From contig CP133187.1 of NCBI GenBank assembly GCA_030913685.1, positions 558,001-622,000 of the forward strand: DNA of 64,000 nt, given 5' to 3'. The stretch is from Oscillospiraceae bacterium MB24-C1. GTDB lineage: Bacteria > Bacillota > Clostridia > Oscillospirales > Ruminococcaceae. Within the stretch, counting starts at the first letter, position 1, and each line of letters starts with the position of its first letter. Positions 17,273 through 26,561 of this stretch are shown one piece after another. The notes under the pieces were generated by a model that saw nothing but the letters and a program-made list of their open reading frames with translations, had not been told where the DNA came from and did no database searches. The translations under genes were made by a program, and so were the position numbers.

Positions 17273-19669
17273 TTAATACAAGCATTTTACATACCGCATG
17301 ATAAACCGCTTTTTACGCGGTTGTGATTGCTCTAACCAAGCAATGATGTGCTGTAACAGCGCATAAACAGCCTCGCGTTCTGGTTGTTGTACCGTATGAC
17401 TACTGAAAGCCGCTTGTAAAAATACGCCGACAGCATTCCCATATTCTGCGCCAATTGCATCACCCATACCCTCGGCCACTTTGGGCGCCAATGTAATCGG
17501 CGAGTGGGTCGGTTCTTCAATGCCCACCGCCCCAAGCAGCGCCAGAACATAGGCCATCATACTGCAAACCGCAGCGTTGTTGTCGCTTTGTTCACATGCC
17601 TTCTTTCGCTTTTCGAGGGTTTTAAACCGATAATACAGCCACGCGCCAACCAATGCGGCCAATACCAACAGCGTCAGCAGCATCGGTAGTAACAGGCGCA
17701 GTGTGTCAAGGAACTTATCAAGAAATCCAGCGTCCTCATCGCGGTGGCGATCACGATCACGCTCGGGGGGATCGTATTCTGGCTCCTCCTCTGCGCCACC
17801 TTGGTTGCTCTGCCCATAAGATGGCGGGTCGGTGATGCCTTCCATCACACCGAGATAGTTGGGGTTCGCCTCAAAGGGAATCCATCCGACTCCGTCGTGA
17901 TAATATTCCGCCCATGCGTGCGCGTTATAGTCCAAGATGTCGATATTTGAATCGTCGCCCACCGCCTCAACATCATCGGGGGTTATGATATAACCCTCGA
18001 CATATCGTGCCGGTATACCGTAATGCCGCAGCATCATGACAGCGACGCTTGCATACCCCACCGTGGAAGCGCTCTGGTTTTTACGCATTATATAACGTAT
18101 ATAGCTTCCGTCACCATCAAAGGCCGCATTTTCATCCAAATATTCCAACTGTTGGGTCATAATCGCCAGAATATTGTTCTTGGCGTCCTTATAAGCCACA
18201 TGGGTCTGCCCGGCAATGCCGGGTTCACCGATGTAGGCGGTCAGGAGCGCACTGTCCTCTGGTGGGATCGAGGTGTATTGCTCATATACAAAGCTTCGGT
18301 ACTGGCTCTCCTGTTCCAGATAGCTGCGAAGTGCATCCGAAGGATTGACACTTTGCTGCTCCAACATTTCAGCCAGTTTTTTATACCGTTTAACCTGATT
18401 GGGAAACACGGTTAGCTTGTAGTCGGTCGTACCTAAAAGACCGCCGCTCATTAACCGCGATTCCAACAGATTGTCAGCGGGCAACAACACATCGTCGGCC
18501 TTTAACAGCTCATAGGGCGCATAGATGTATCCGCGACATGCTGCGGTATTTTGAACCTCCAAGGTCAGGGCATCCTCTTGGGACAGCGTTTCGTCTAAAA
18601 TGCCAGCCAGCTTTGCCAGCTGCGTCTGTGGATAGAAATTATTTTTATGTAGCTGATAAAACAGGCTAGTGTAGGTGTTCATGACCTTTTTGTCGATCGG
18701 CTCCCATCCAAAGTCGGTGTAGACCTCACCGATATAACCGCGCAGATAAATGGAGTCCGGCTTGCTCATTGTCAGCTTCAAAACCTTTTCATAGCTCAAT
18801 TCCGGCGCAGAAATATCAGCAAAATCCCCTTCGGGTAAAACGGTATAGGTATCCGTTTCATAGCGCATACGGTGAATATCCATCAGGATATTGCGCTGAT
18901 TCTTTTGCAGTAAGTATGCTGTTTTTGCCGGAACATTCCCCGGAACCAGCAGCAAAATTCCCGAACCGATCAGGCAGGCAGCTAACAACACCGCTCCCGC
19001 CGAAAGCATTACACCTCCACTGTTTTTAGCACCCGGTGCGGCGGCAAGGCAACGACACAGCAGCAGCGCCACGCCGATAAAAAGCAACGCCGACCAAACA
19101 CCAGTGTGGTTGACCGCCTCAAACACACTGACGGCGACAAATGGCGCCAGGATGACCAACCCTACCCAGCCGAGCGCTTTACGTACTATAAAAATGCACG
19201 CCAGCGCCAGTAGCACGGCAAATGGCGTGAGAAAGAGTGTTCCACAGGCGAGAAAAATCGCTGGCGCCACGTCGATAGTATATTGCGCATTAATACGTAA
19301 AAATTCAATATCCACCGCCGTTGAAAGGCTATTCAAGGTCAAGGACAAGCCAGCCCGAGCATATTTCGCCGCCAAAATCCACAGGATGATGATACAGGTA
19401 ATGAGCATGGCGACACCAAGCAAGCGGCTTTTCGTCGTGTGACAAAACATAAAGGCACAGATGATAATCAAAACACCTAGTACCGCCGGCACCACGCCGA
19501 GTACCGGCAGTTTAAATAGGCTGACCATCAGCCCACCTAAGCCAAAATAAAGCAGCAGTGCAAGGACAATGTTGCTAGCCGTTTCGGTGAGATCAATACC
19601 CGATGTCGCTTTATCGGGAGAAAGCGTCAATTGTATAGCAGAGCCGCGATGCAGTTTCAAACGGGTCAC
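17273..19669 (-). CDS. Transglutaminase-like membrane protein (TgpA-type)
   Basis: 798 residues. Several N-terminal membrane helices (within ~30-250), then a large extracellular part with a transglutaminase-like core: VGYASVAVMMLRHYGIPARYVEGYI and NAHAWAEYYHDGVGWIPFE give the His/Asp side of the Cys-His-Asp triad. At the expected nucleophile Cys in the first segment the sequence reads A/S, so catalysis is uncertain. One more membrane helix lies near 655 with a basic cytoplasmic tail. The start GTG 19669 is close to an alternative TTG. It is third in the moxR-DUF58-tgpA operon, a module of unknown but widespread function. Confidence 0.85.
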   Translation of the reverse strand: MTRLKLHRGSAIQLTLSPDKATSGIDLTETASNIVLALLLYFGLGGLMVSLFKLPVLGVVPAVLGVLIIICAFMFCHTTKSRLLGVAMLITCIIILWILAAKYARAGLSLTLNSLSTAVDIEFLRINAQYTIDVAPAIFLACGTLFLTPFAVLLALACIFIVRKALGWVGLVILAPFVAVSVFEAVNHTGVWSALLFIGVALLLCRCLAAAPGAKNSGGVMLSAGAVLLAACLIGSGILLLVPGNVPAKTAYLLQKNQRNILMDIHRMRYETDTYTVLPEGDFADISAPELSYEKVLKLTMSKPDSIYLRGYIGEVYTDFGWEPIDKKVMNTYTSLFYQLHKNNFYPQTQLAKLAGILDETLSQEDALTLEVQNTAACRGYIYAPYELLKADDVLLPADNLLESRLMSGGLLGTTDYKLTVFPNQVKRYKKLAEMLEQQSVNPSDALRSYLEQESQYRSFVYEQYTSIPPEDSALLTAYIGEPGIAGQTHVAYKDAKNNILAIMTQQLEYLDENAAFDGDGSYIRYIMRKNQSASTVGYASVAVMMLRHYGIPARYVEGYIITPDDVEAVGDDSNIDILDYNAHAWAEYYHDGVGWIPFEANPNYLGVMEGITDPPSYGQSNQGGAEEEPEYDPPERDRDRHRDEDAGFLDKFLDTLRLLLPMLLTLLVLAALVGAWLYYRFKTLEKRKKACEQSDNNAAVCSMMAYVLALLGAVGIEEPTHSPITLAPKVAEGMGDAIGAEYGNAVGVFLQAAFSSHTVQQPEREAVYALLQHIIAWLEQSQPRKKRFIMRYVKCLY

Positions 19670-19674
19670 CTCAC

Positions 19675-20820
19675 TCAGAGAATTAAGTTGGCCAGGTCCT
19701 TCTGATAAGACGCTGGCGTAAAAAAGACGACTGATTCATCGCCTTGTTCGTTGTCCTTTTGGCGTGAATCGGTGCAACACAGTACCGTCATCTTGGCGTT
19801 TGTATCAAAATAAATCGACGGCACTGCCGTACAGAGCCATATCATTTGTGAAAAGCGTAAATTCTCAAACAGATTGCTCCCCTGCCCTTCCGACAGCACA
19901 CCCAAATCATGTGCACAAAGCATCTCGGGCAGCGCTTCTGTTAAGTCGTCGGCGTTTTGTACCGAAGCGTGCGCCAACGCTCCGTCTGGCTGGCGCCATC
20001 CGATGAGATGCGCAATGCCTGCGTCCAGCAGCGCCTGTGACAACGAAACCGCCACCTCTGCAAGCGCATCAAAACAAGCCGGTGAGCTTTTTTTCTTGTG
20101 ACTGGTAGAAAAATCCAAAAATAAAAGCATCGCATGCTTTAGAGGCTGTCCGGCCTGTTTGACCATAAGGTGGTCAAATTTACCGGTCAGCTTCCAGTGG
20201 ATCTGTCGCACGCTGTCCCCCGGAATATATCCGCGTATCTGGTGCACTTCACTGACATCATACCCCGCCCTGTCCGGCTCGTACTCATCGCTCTCCTCTG
20301 GGCAAACACTGTCTATCACAGGCAAAACCCGCATGAGAAAGGTGTTTGGCATAATAATGGTATCGGCCTCAGCTTCAAATTTCAGCGGATATCGTGTCAT
20401 ACCAAAAAAATCGACAGCGGCCACTCGCTTAAAGGTGACGGCCACCTGCCCGCAGTGTTGTGATTTTATGCGAAAGGTCACCTTTCGCCGACTCATTGGC
20501 AACACCGGTACCGAGACTGCCTGTCCGGTCTCCTCGCCAGTCAGCAGATTGCGCAGCAAAAGGGTGCAACGCAGTTGCATCACGGGCAGATAGCTGCGGT
20601 TTATAACCTGAAGTTCGCCCCGTGCGCCCTGCTTTTTACCTCCGCCCTCCTTAACCTTGACCGAAAGCGTCAGCTTTTTAGACGCCAGCCAAGTCGCAAG
20701 GGCCGATGCCACAAAGCAAAACGGCAACAGCATCAGCAGCCAGCGCAGCGCAGGAGTTTGTCCAAAAACTGCCACGAGGAGTATGGCAGCCAGCCAAATC
20801 AGCCATACTGCTGCATTCAT
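19675..20820 (-). CDS. DUF58 domain protein
   Basis: 381 residues. Two N-terminal membrane helices are followed by a beta-rich part and the DUF58 core with EVHQIRGYIPGDSVRQIHWKLT, the family signature, then a vWA-like fold (LFLDFS). Partners with MoxR ATPases in many bacteria. Its start overlaps the moxR stop by 4 nt. Confidence 0.9.
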   Translation of the reverse strand: MNAAVWLIWLAAILLVAVFGQTPALRWLLMLLPFCFVASALATWLASKKLTLSVKVKEGGGKKQGARGELQVINRSYLPVMQLRCTLLLRNLLTGEETGQAVSVPVLPMSRRKVTFRIKSQHCGQVAVTFKRVAAVDFFGMTRYPLKFEAEADTIIMPNTFLMRVLPVIDSVCPEESDEYEPDRAGYDVSEVHQIRGYIPGDSVRQIHWKLTGKFDHLMVKQAGQPLKHAMLLFLDFSTSHKKKSSPACFDALAEVAVSLSQALLDAGIAHLIGWRQPDGALAHASVQNADDLTEALPEMLCAHDLGVLSEGQGSNLFENLRFSQMIWLCTAVPSIYFDTNAKMTVLCCTDSRQKDNEQGDESVVFFTPASYQKDLANLIL

Positions 20821-21785
20821 CTGCGTCTTCCTCTACCAGAGAGTACCGACGAAGTGCCCGAAACCGGTTTTGCAATGGACTCCAGCACCTCTTTTAAAAT
20901 GTCAGTAGCGACCAGGTTAGCCAATCGAGCCTTGGCACTCAGCAGCATGCGGTGTGCACAAACGTCACAGAAAATTTCGGCAATATCATCTGGCACAACA
21001 AAATCACGGTCATAAACATAGGCATAAGCCTTGGCCATACGGCAGACTGCCAGCGCACCACGCGGGGAAAGGCCCAATTGAATCATGGGGTGGCTGCGGG
21101 TGGCCTGCGCCAGCTGGGTGATATATTCATAGAGTGAATCGGCAATGTGTACCGACGCAACCTCGTTTTTCATCGCTACAAGTGCCGCTGCACTGATCAC
21201 CGGCGAAACGGCGTCCAGCGGGTTTTCGGTCTGGCGGTCACGCAGGATGTTGACCTGGCTTGCAAAATCGGGATAGCCCATCTGAAGCCTGACCATAAAG
21301 CGGTCGAGCTGGGCGTGCGGCAGAATCTGCGTCCCGGCCGTACCCACGGGGTTTTGGGTGGCGATAACCACAAAAGGCTGAGGAACCGAGCGGGTCACAC
21401 CATCCACGGTGATTTGCCCTTCTTCCATCACTTCCAGCAGTGCCGACTGTGTCTTGCTGGAGGTTCGGTTGATCTCATCAGCCAACAGTAGGTTGGTCAT
21501 GGCAGCACCGGGCTTGTAGCTCAACGCACCACCGGCTTTGTCATAAACCGAAAAGCCAACAACATCCGAGGGCATGCTGTCGGATGTAAACTGAATGCGC
21601 TTAAAGTCGATACCCAGCGTCTTGGCGAACGCCAGTGCCAGCGTGGTTTTGCCGACGCCCGGAACGTCCTCCATCAGAATATGGCCGCCGGACAAGATTG
21701 CCATGAGCACACGAGAGAGCACCTCATCCTTGCCCACGATAACGGTTTGAACCTGCTTTAGAATCAAATTACTTTTATTAGCCAT
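20817..21785 (-). CDS. MoxR-family AAA+ ATPase
   Basis: 322 residues. Walker A VPGVGKTTLA near residue 40, Walker B LLADEINR near 105 and the sensor-1 VIATQNP near 145 are present. MoxR ATPases act as chaperones for metal or co-factor loading of vWA-domain partners. First gene of the three-gene module; AGGAGCAG precedes ATG 21785. Confidence 0.93.
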   Translation of the reverse strand: MANKSNLILKQVQTVIVGKDEVLSRVLMAILSGGHILMEDVPGVGKTTLALAFAKTLGIDFKRIQFTSDSMPSDVVGFSVYDKAGGALSYKPGAAMTNLLLADEINRTSSKTQSALLEVMEEGQITVDGVTRSVPQPFVVIATQNPVGTAGTQILPHAQLDRFMVRLQMGYPDFASQVNILRDRQTENPLDAVSPVISAAALVAMKNEVASVHIADSLYEYITQLAQATRSHPMIQLGLSPRGALAVCRMAKAYAYVYDRDFVVPDDIAEIFCDVCAHRMLLSAKARLANLVATDILKEVLESIAKPVSGTSSVLSGRGRRR

Positions 21786-21964
21786 TTGTCCTGCTCCTTT
21801 ATACTAATTCCGTCTAAAATCATAAAACAGAATTTTCAGCAACGGAATTGCATGAGACGTTTTTTCGCATAAAAAGCGAAGCCAGCACGGCGTAGCCGGG
21901 CTTTTCTCAATGAATATGTCTCATTTTAAATCAGTATTAAACATCGTGTAAAATCAAAATAAAC

Positions 21965-22020
21965 GCGCCCTGTCTGCTGTTCAGTATACCATACTGTATA
22001 ACAAACAGGGCGCATTTTTT
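21965..22020 (-). terminator. Terminator after surface protein gene
   Basis: GCGCCCTGT pairs with ACAGGGCGC, with an internal TACAGTATG/CATACTGTA hairpin in the loop. It starts 12 nt after the stop at 22032; T-rich sequence lies on both sides. Confidence 0.7.
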
Positions 22021-22031
22021 AGAAATTCTGT

Positions 22032-24086
22032 TTAATCTTCGTCATCGTCATAGTACTCATCTTCGTCTTCGTTGAAGAAGTCTCTGCGCAGCGGTCTACT
22101 GTTCAGGTAATAAACGATACCGATAGCGACCGGAATAGCTGCAAGACCGACAATGATCAGTGCCCATACCCAGCCGGGAATTCCACTCTTTTCCTCAGGC
22201 CCTTCAGCGTCTTTGTCGTCGATAACGACATCGACAATTTCGTCCTCGTCTTCAAGCTCCTCAGGCTCGCTCTCCGATTCTTCTTCCTCTTCAGGCTCCT
22301 CGGATGAGGAGGAAGACGACTGGACAGGTGGCGCAGTGCTGGAGGATGATGCGGGCGGTGTGTAGGGATAGCTAGGCGTGGAGGGGATTGATGGTACAAC
22401 AGTGGTACCCGTTCCGCCCGTTCCAGTACCAGTGCCAGTACCTGTTCCTGCCCCGCTCGAACTAGAACTATTCGACGAGCTGCTGGTGGTTTTAAGTCGG
22501 GTATCTGAAATCACGTAGCGACCCAGCGTTCTGGTTCGGATCTTATACGCTTCCTCATATTCGTCATATTCGGGGTCTATGCGTGTGAGCTTCCCGCTCT
22601 TGCTGACCTCATAAACATAGCCATCGTCGTTAGGGTAGCCTAAAAACAGGTCGCCCACACGGTTAAAGCTGGCATAGTTGCCGTTATAAAACCACAGTTC
22701 GGCATTGGGATAATCATCAAACAAATCTTCGTCAGGCTCATTGTTAAAGCTTAGTACAATGCTGCCCTGACTGTTGGTATCCACCACAAAGCGGCTATCG
22801 CTGTCATCTTCAAAGTCAAAGATGAAGTCGTCCTCGGCGTCAAAACCGTCGCCCTCCTTGAAAGTGGTGGGCGTGCTAGTGATAACACCTTCGCCAGCAT
22901 CGCTATTTGACGCGGAAGTATAGCCGATTTCTAAATTGACGTCGGTGGTAAACTCAAAACCGTCGCTGCCACTTTTCTTGAGCTTTACAGTACCTAAAAC
23001 GTCTCTGTTTTGTGTACTGCTGCCCTTCTTGATCCTGACGGCTAGAAAGTAAATGTATCGCATCGAGTTGGTAGTAGCGCCTTTTATCTCGCTGTGCACT
23101 CTCATTTTGACCACATCGACGTCCGAGACGTAGTTTCTGCCCTCTTCCCAGTCCGACGTAACCCGAACACTCTTGGTAGCTGCTTGTTCGTAAACATATT
23201 TATATTTGTTGGCTTCCTGTGCTTCTTTTAGCGCTTTCTCAGCGTTCTCTTTTATCGTTTTTTTCTTGCCCATGGCTATTCGGGCATCTTCTACCGCTTT
23301 TTTTGCCAACTCTATTTCCGTAGTGCCGGTTGCGGTTTTTAACGCAGTTTCTGCGTCAGTAAGCTCCTTAGCGGTGTTGGTTTTTGCATTTTCCAGCTCA
23401 GTTTGCTTAGTGCCCAAGGTGGTTTTTTCGTTCTTGGCATTCTTCAAATCGGTTTCTTTTTGAGACACGACACCATTTTGGTCGTTATAGGTTTTTTCGT
23501 CGGTCTTCATCTTTTCTTCTGCTTTGTCTCTGAGGTTTTTAAGCTCACTGGGGTCCGGGAAGCCACTATCCCGCCACGCCTTGTCTTTTGCTTCATAGTC
23601 CTTTCTCGATGCTTCATAAACTAACCCCGCCGCATCAAGGTCCTCTTTGGCTTTCTTAAACTCGCCCTCGAGCCTAGTGATCTTTGCTTCAATCGTCGCC
23701 AACTCAGTGGCATAATCGAAATTATTCAACGCTGTCGCCGCAGCGTCAGCCGCCGTCTTTTTTTGATTATAGGTAGCCAACTTGGGCTTATAATTGTTTT
23801 CATACAGCTTTTGGGCAGCGTCATATTCTTGTACTGCTTTGTCGTAAGCTGCTTGCTTTTCGCTCACTGCACTTGACGCTGCGCTAAGTAACGGAAAATA
23901 AGCCGTCTTACCATAACTAACCTTGCTAGCAGCCTTATCCAGATACAAATCGTTATCATCATCCAAAACATAGAAGCTGGAGGATACGTCGTCTACCGGA
24001 TACTTAATATCCGCTGCAAAAGATGTCATAGACAGCGTGCAGGCCAGCATCGCTATTGCCATTATGAATGCTATTGTTTGTTTCAT
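22032..24086 (-). CDS. Coiled-coil surface protein with C-terminal membrane anchor
   Basis: 684 residues from ATG 24086, with AGGAGGAG 5 nt upstream. Signal peptide about residues 1-24 (AMLACTLSMTSFA). About 55-310 is Lys/Glu/Ala-rich coiled coil. A beta-rich region follows, then Ser-, Gly/Thr-, Pro- and acidic-rich linkers, one membrane helix near residue 645 (WVWALIIVGLAAIPVAIGIV) and a very acidic cytoplasmic tail (EDEDEYYDDDED). It has no LPXTG motif. Probably a rigid stalk projecting from the cell; function unknown. Monocistronic. Confidence 0.75.
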   Translation of the reverse strand: MKQTIAFIMAIAMLACTLSMTSFAADIKYPVDDVSSSFYVLDDDNDLYLDKAASKVSYGKTAYFPLLSAASSAVSEKQAAYDKAVQEYDAAQKLYENNYKPKLATYNQKKTAADAAATALNNFDYATELATIEAKITRLEGEFKKAKEDLDAAGLVYEASRKDYEAKDKAWRDSGFPDPSELKNLRDKAEEKMKTDEKTYNDQNGVVSQKETDLKNAKNEKTTLGTKQTELENAKTNTAKELTDAETALKTATGTTEIELAKKAVEDARIAMGKKKTIKENAEKALKEAQEANKYKYVYEQAATKSVRVTSDWEEGRNYVSDVDVVKMRVHSEIKGATTNSMRYIYFLAVRIKKGSSTQNRDVLGTVKLKKSGSDGFEFTTDVNLEIGYTSASNSDAGEGVITSTPTTFKEGDGFDAEDDFIFDFEDDSDSRFVVDTNSQGSIVLSFNNEPDEDLFDDYPNAELWFYNGNYASFNRVGDLFLGYPNDDGYVYEVSKSGKLTRIDPEYDEYEEAYKIRTRTLGRYVISDTRLKTTSSSSNSSSSSGAGTGTGTGTGTGGTGTTVVPSIPSTPSYPYTPPASSSSTAPPVQSSSSSSEEPEEEEESESEPEELEDEDEIVDVVIDDKDAEGPEEKSGIPGWVWALIIVGLAAIPVAIGIVYYLNSRPLRRDFFNEDEDEYYDDDED

Positions 24087-24455
24087 TATAACTCCTCCTG
24101 ATGTGTGCAATATCCCAACATAAGTCATATCATTGGATACCACTTTGATGTTTCCTTAAATAAGGTGCTAAATTTGCCTTGAATTTTTCCATTATAAATA
24201 AATTTATTTAAAAGTTTCATTCTTTAGAATTCTACCATAACTTTGTAAAAAAGAGTAGGCCTTTTCGTTTTCTTTTCCACCAAGTTGGTTTTGATGTAAA
24301 CTTTTTAAACACCACGGAAAATTACCTATAATTCTAATGTCTAAAATAGCCATGTACTTACGATCTTTTAAGCATGAAAACAACAACGTTTTTTATAACA
24401 AAGCTTTATGGTATAATAATTATAAAATACCTGTTTTGATTTGAGGTGAACAAGA
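24087..24455. other. Intergenic region, AT-rich
   Basis: About 370 bp between divergent genes. It should hold both promoters. No repeat or convincing gene was seen; a 60-codon minus-strand frame at 24204-24386 lacks a ribosome site. Confidence 0.5.
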
Positions 24456-24689
24456 TTGAAGCAATTTCTGAGTACATTTTTTATCTGCCTTGTATTTTGC
24501 GTCGTCTCAGCGTTCTTTTTTGCGGAGCTTTTGATGCGTAGCTTTTGGGCAAATATTGTTGTCATCGCCTTGTTTTTGGCGATATTGATCACTGCTTTCA
24601 TCAGTCAGGATGCCAGAATAGAAACACTTGAGAAGAAGGTAAAACAATTACAGGGCGAAAGTGAACCCCCTCCTAGCGATAGTTTTTAA
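24456..24689 (+). CDS. Small two-helix membrane protein
   Basis: 77 residues. The start is TTG 24456, with GAGGTG 7 nt upstream. Two predicted membrane helices (about 5-25 and 31-50) and a charged, coiled-coil-like tail (ETLEKKVKQLQGESE). No family recognised. It stands alone, divergent from the surface protein and followed by a bidirectional terminator. Confidence 0.6.
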   Translation: MKQFLSTFFICLVFCVVSAFFFAELLMRSFWANIVVIALFLAILITAFISQDARIETLEKKVKQLQGESEPPPSDSF

Positions 24690-24792
24690 GAACACTATAC
24701 GCACTACGCCAAGTATGCAAGTCGGAGCCCAGCCGCTATATGACATTTATTAAACTGACATCCCCCGAGCCAAAAACGCTTCCCATTGCGCC

Positions 24793-24831
24793 AAAAGGCA
24801 TATCTTCCATCAAAAGAAGATATGCCTTTTT
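24793..24831. terminator. Bidirectional terminator
   Basis: AAAAGGCATATCTTC pairs with GAAGATATGCCTTTT, with A and T runs on the two sides, between a plus-strand and a minus-strand gene. Confidence 0.85.
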
Positions 24832-24846
24832 AAACGTCGATCAAAA

Positions 24847-25395
24847 TTAGCTGAGCATTTTTTCAGATTTGTTGTAAATATCGGCCAGTTCTTTTTTAGA
24901 AACCAATTTTGAAAGCGTATAGGCAATCAAAATGATACCCGGAATATTAACCGCGAGCCTCGTAAGCGCAAATTGCGGCCCCAGCGATTGAAATTCAAAC
25001 ATAATCATCGGTATTTTGGTCGTGGACCACGCTCCGATAAAGATCATGAGGTTTAAGAAACTGACACCTTTTTTCATAAAGACTGCAGCTATCGGGAACG
25101 CACCGTAAAGTGGGCCAGCTGCCGCAGAACCTATAAAAAAGGCCAACAACATGCCTTTGATTCCAGAGCCTTCCCCCATATAACGCACCATAGTAGTTTT
25201 GGGCACCCATATATCCAAGAGACCCAGCATCAAGAAAACCGGTGGAATAACGAACAGCATCTGCTTTAACTGATAAGCAGCGTTGTTTATCGCTTTAAGA
25301 CCAATCGGTCGGTTTAATAATGTCATTATCCCCACCGCAAACACTAGAATTAAAAAATAACGATATTTTTTAATGATTGCAAGGTATGTTTTCAT
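24847..25395 (-). CDS. Permease half, C-terminal (YraQ/DUF318-like)
   Basis: 182 residues with about four to five membrane helices, including a GSAAAGPLYGAFPIAAVF segment and FIGAWSTTKIPM typical of the DUF318/YraQ permease family (relatives include organoarsenical exporters). A full family member has two such repeats in one chain; here the other repeat is encoded by the preceding gene, 1 nt away. Likely forms a heterodimer with it. Third gene of the MarR operon. Substrate unknown; a metal or metalloid is possible given the His-rich regulator. Confidence 0.7.
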   Translation of the reverse strand: MKTYLAIIKKYRYFLILVFAVGIMTLLNRPIGLKAINNAAYQLKQMLFVIPPVFLMLGLLDIWVPKTTMVRYMGEGSGIKGMLLAFFIGSAAAGPLYGAFPIAAVFMKKGVSFLNLMIFIGAWSTTKIPMIMFEFQSLGPQFALTRLAVNIPGIILIAYTLSKLVSKKELADIYNKSEKMLS

Positions 25396-25396
25396 A

Positions 25397-25876
25397 TCAA
25401 CCCACCACCTTTAAAATAACAAACGCCACAAAGAATGAAAAAAAGAACGCCAAAATGTTGCGCGACAGTGTCAGCCTTTTGCCGAAATACTTAGATTCAA
25501 CCGGTATGGTCGCAACACCTACTGTCATCAACGTCGACACAAACGCGCCAATTTGCATATACCCCGCGCCCGCTTCAAGTAACATAGCCGCAGTCGGGAA
25601 GGCCACAAACGCCGGAATCATGGTTATGGAACCAATCAAAGCAGCCATAATAACGCCCAACCAACTAGAATCATTTCCGATGACCTTGGAGATGATATCG
25701 GTATTTACAAACGCCAGAAAAACGCTGACCAGCAACAGCATGGTCAACAGCTGAGGCAAGATATTCTCCAGCGATTTCCACGCTTTTTTTACTGCAGCCT
25801 TGGTCTTTTGCTTGTCAAAACAAAATGAGATAAAAAACGCCAAAATGGCGATGCCATAAAAAAGATAGGTTTCCAA
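25397..25876 (-). CDS. Permease half, N-terminal (YraQ/DUF318-like)
   Basis: 159 residues with about four membrane helices. MIPAFVAFPTAAMLLEAGAG and FVSTLMTVGVATIPVESKYFG match the first repeat of YraQ-type permeases. It begins 2 nt after the MarR gene and ends 1 nt before the second half, with no frameshift visible at the junction, so this is a genuine two-gene arrangement rather than a broken gene. Confidence 0.7.
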   Translation of the reverse strand: METYLFYGIAILAFFISFCFDKQKTKAAVKKAWKSLENILPQLLTMLLLVSVFLAFVNTDIISKVIGNDSSWLGVIMAALIGSITMIPAFVAFPTAAMLLEAGAGYMQIGAFVSTLMTVGVATIPVESKYFGKRLTLSRNILAFFFSFFVAFVILKVVG

Positions 25877-25878
25877 AT

Positions 25879-26382
25879 TTACTCCCCCCTATGATGGCGC
25901 TCAAAAGCGCTTTGTGTTTCGTGTTCTTTTGGTTGTGCCACTTCTCCGTCCCGCTTTACAAATTCTGCCGCCAGACGGTCGACCAAGCCACCTAATATCT
26001 TTTTTTCTTCGACGCTCAGGCATTCGAACAATTCGGCCATTTCCCGCTTATGTTGCTCGGCCTGTTCGGCAGCAGCCTCGCCTTTGGATGTCAGTTGAAT
26101 AATAAGCGCCCGACGGTCTTCGTCCGAAGCGACCCGGCGGATGCATCCACTGTTCTCAAGACGCGTCAAAAGCTCCCCCAGTGATTGGGCACGGATATCC
26201 AGCAGGGCGGACAGCTCTTTTTGATTAATGTTTGGATGAGATTTAAGCATCGACAATACACGCCCCTGCCCCCGACCAAAAGTGCCACGCAGTGTACCGA
26301 CTTGATGGTGATGGTGATGCTGATGCAGTAGTCGGATGATTCGTAAAAATTTCTCCATCAATTCAAAATTATCTTGATTCAA
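25879..26382 (-). CDS. MarR-family regulator with His-rich N-terminus
   Basis: 167 residues. Start TTG 26382 with GGAGGG 9 nt upstream. The winged helix is at about 40-110 (NQKELSALLDIRAQSLGELLTRLE is the recognition part, followed by RVASDEDRRALII wing). An unusual HQHHHHHQ stretch sits at residues 20-27, just before the DNA-binding domain. It heads an operon with the split permease and very likely represses it through the dyad at 26401-26447. The His tract suggests a metal ligand; this is inference. Confidence 0.85.
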   Translation of the reverse strand: MNQDNFELMEKFLRIIRLLHQHHHHHQVGTLRGTFGRGQGRVLSMLKSHPNINQKELSALLDIRAQSLGELLTRLENSGCIRRVASDEDRRALIIQLTSKGEAAAEQAEQHKREMAELFECLSVEEKKILGGLVDRLAAEFVKRDGEVAQPKEHETQSAFERHHRGE

Positions 26383-26400
26383 ATACGCGCCCTCCGCATT

Positions 26401-26447
26401 TTAATAAGGTACCTTCATACTTTTATATTATACAGGTACCTTATTAA
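26401..26447. promoter_or_regulatory. 14-bp perfect dyad, probable MarR operator
   Basis: TTAATAAGGTACCT at 26401-26414 is the exact reverse complement of AGGTACCTTATTAA at 26434-26447 (19-nt spacer). Each arm contains the palindrome AGGTACCT. One arm lies in the -35/-10 spacer and the other just downstream of the -10. Confidence 0.7.
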
Positions 26448-26454
26448 TTGTCAA
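26427..26454 (-). promoter_or_regulatory. Promoter of MarR/permease operon
   Basis: Minus strand -35 TTGACA (26449-26454) and -10 TATAAT (26427-26432), both consensus, 16-bp spacer that carries one operator arm. Confidence 0.75.
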
Positions 26455-26493
26455 TACATAATTTCAATTTGTTTATTTTTGTACTCTTCCAAT

Positions 26494-26541
26494 AAAAAAA
26501 ATGCCCCACCGTGCAGCAACAAAGCGTTTGCACGGCGGGGC
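26494..26541 (-). terminator. Terminator of hom-thrB-lysC operon
   Basis: Minus strand GCCCCGCCGTGC pairs with GCACGGTGGGGC, followed by eight A-complementary T residues. It starts about 20 nt after the lysC stop. Confidence 0.9.
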
Positions 26542-26561
26542 GACCTATTTTAAATTGGCAA

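Noticed and set aside
24204-24386. 60-residue minus-strand ORF
   Set aside because: No ribosome binding site and no recognisable domain in an AT-rich intergenic region.
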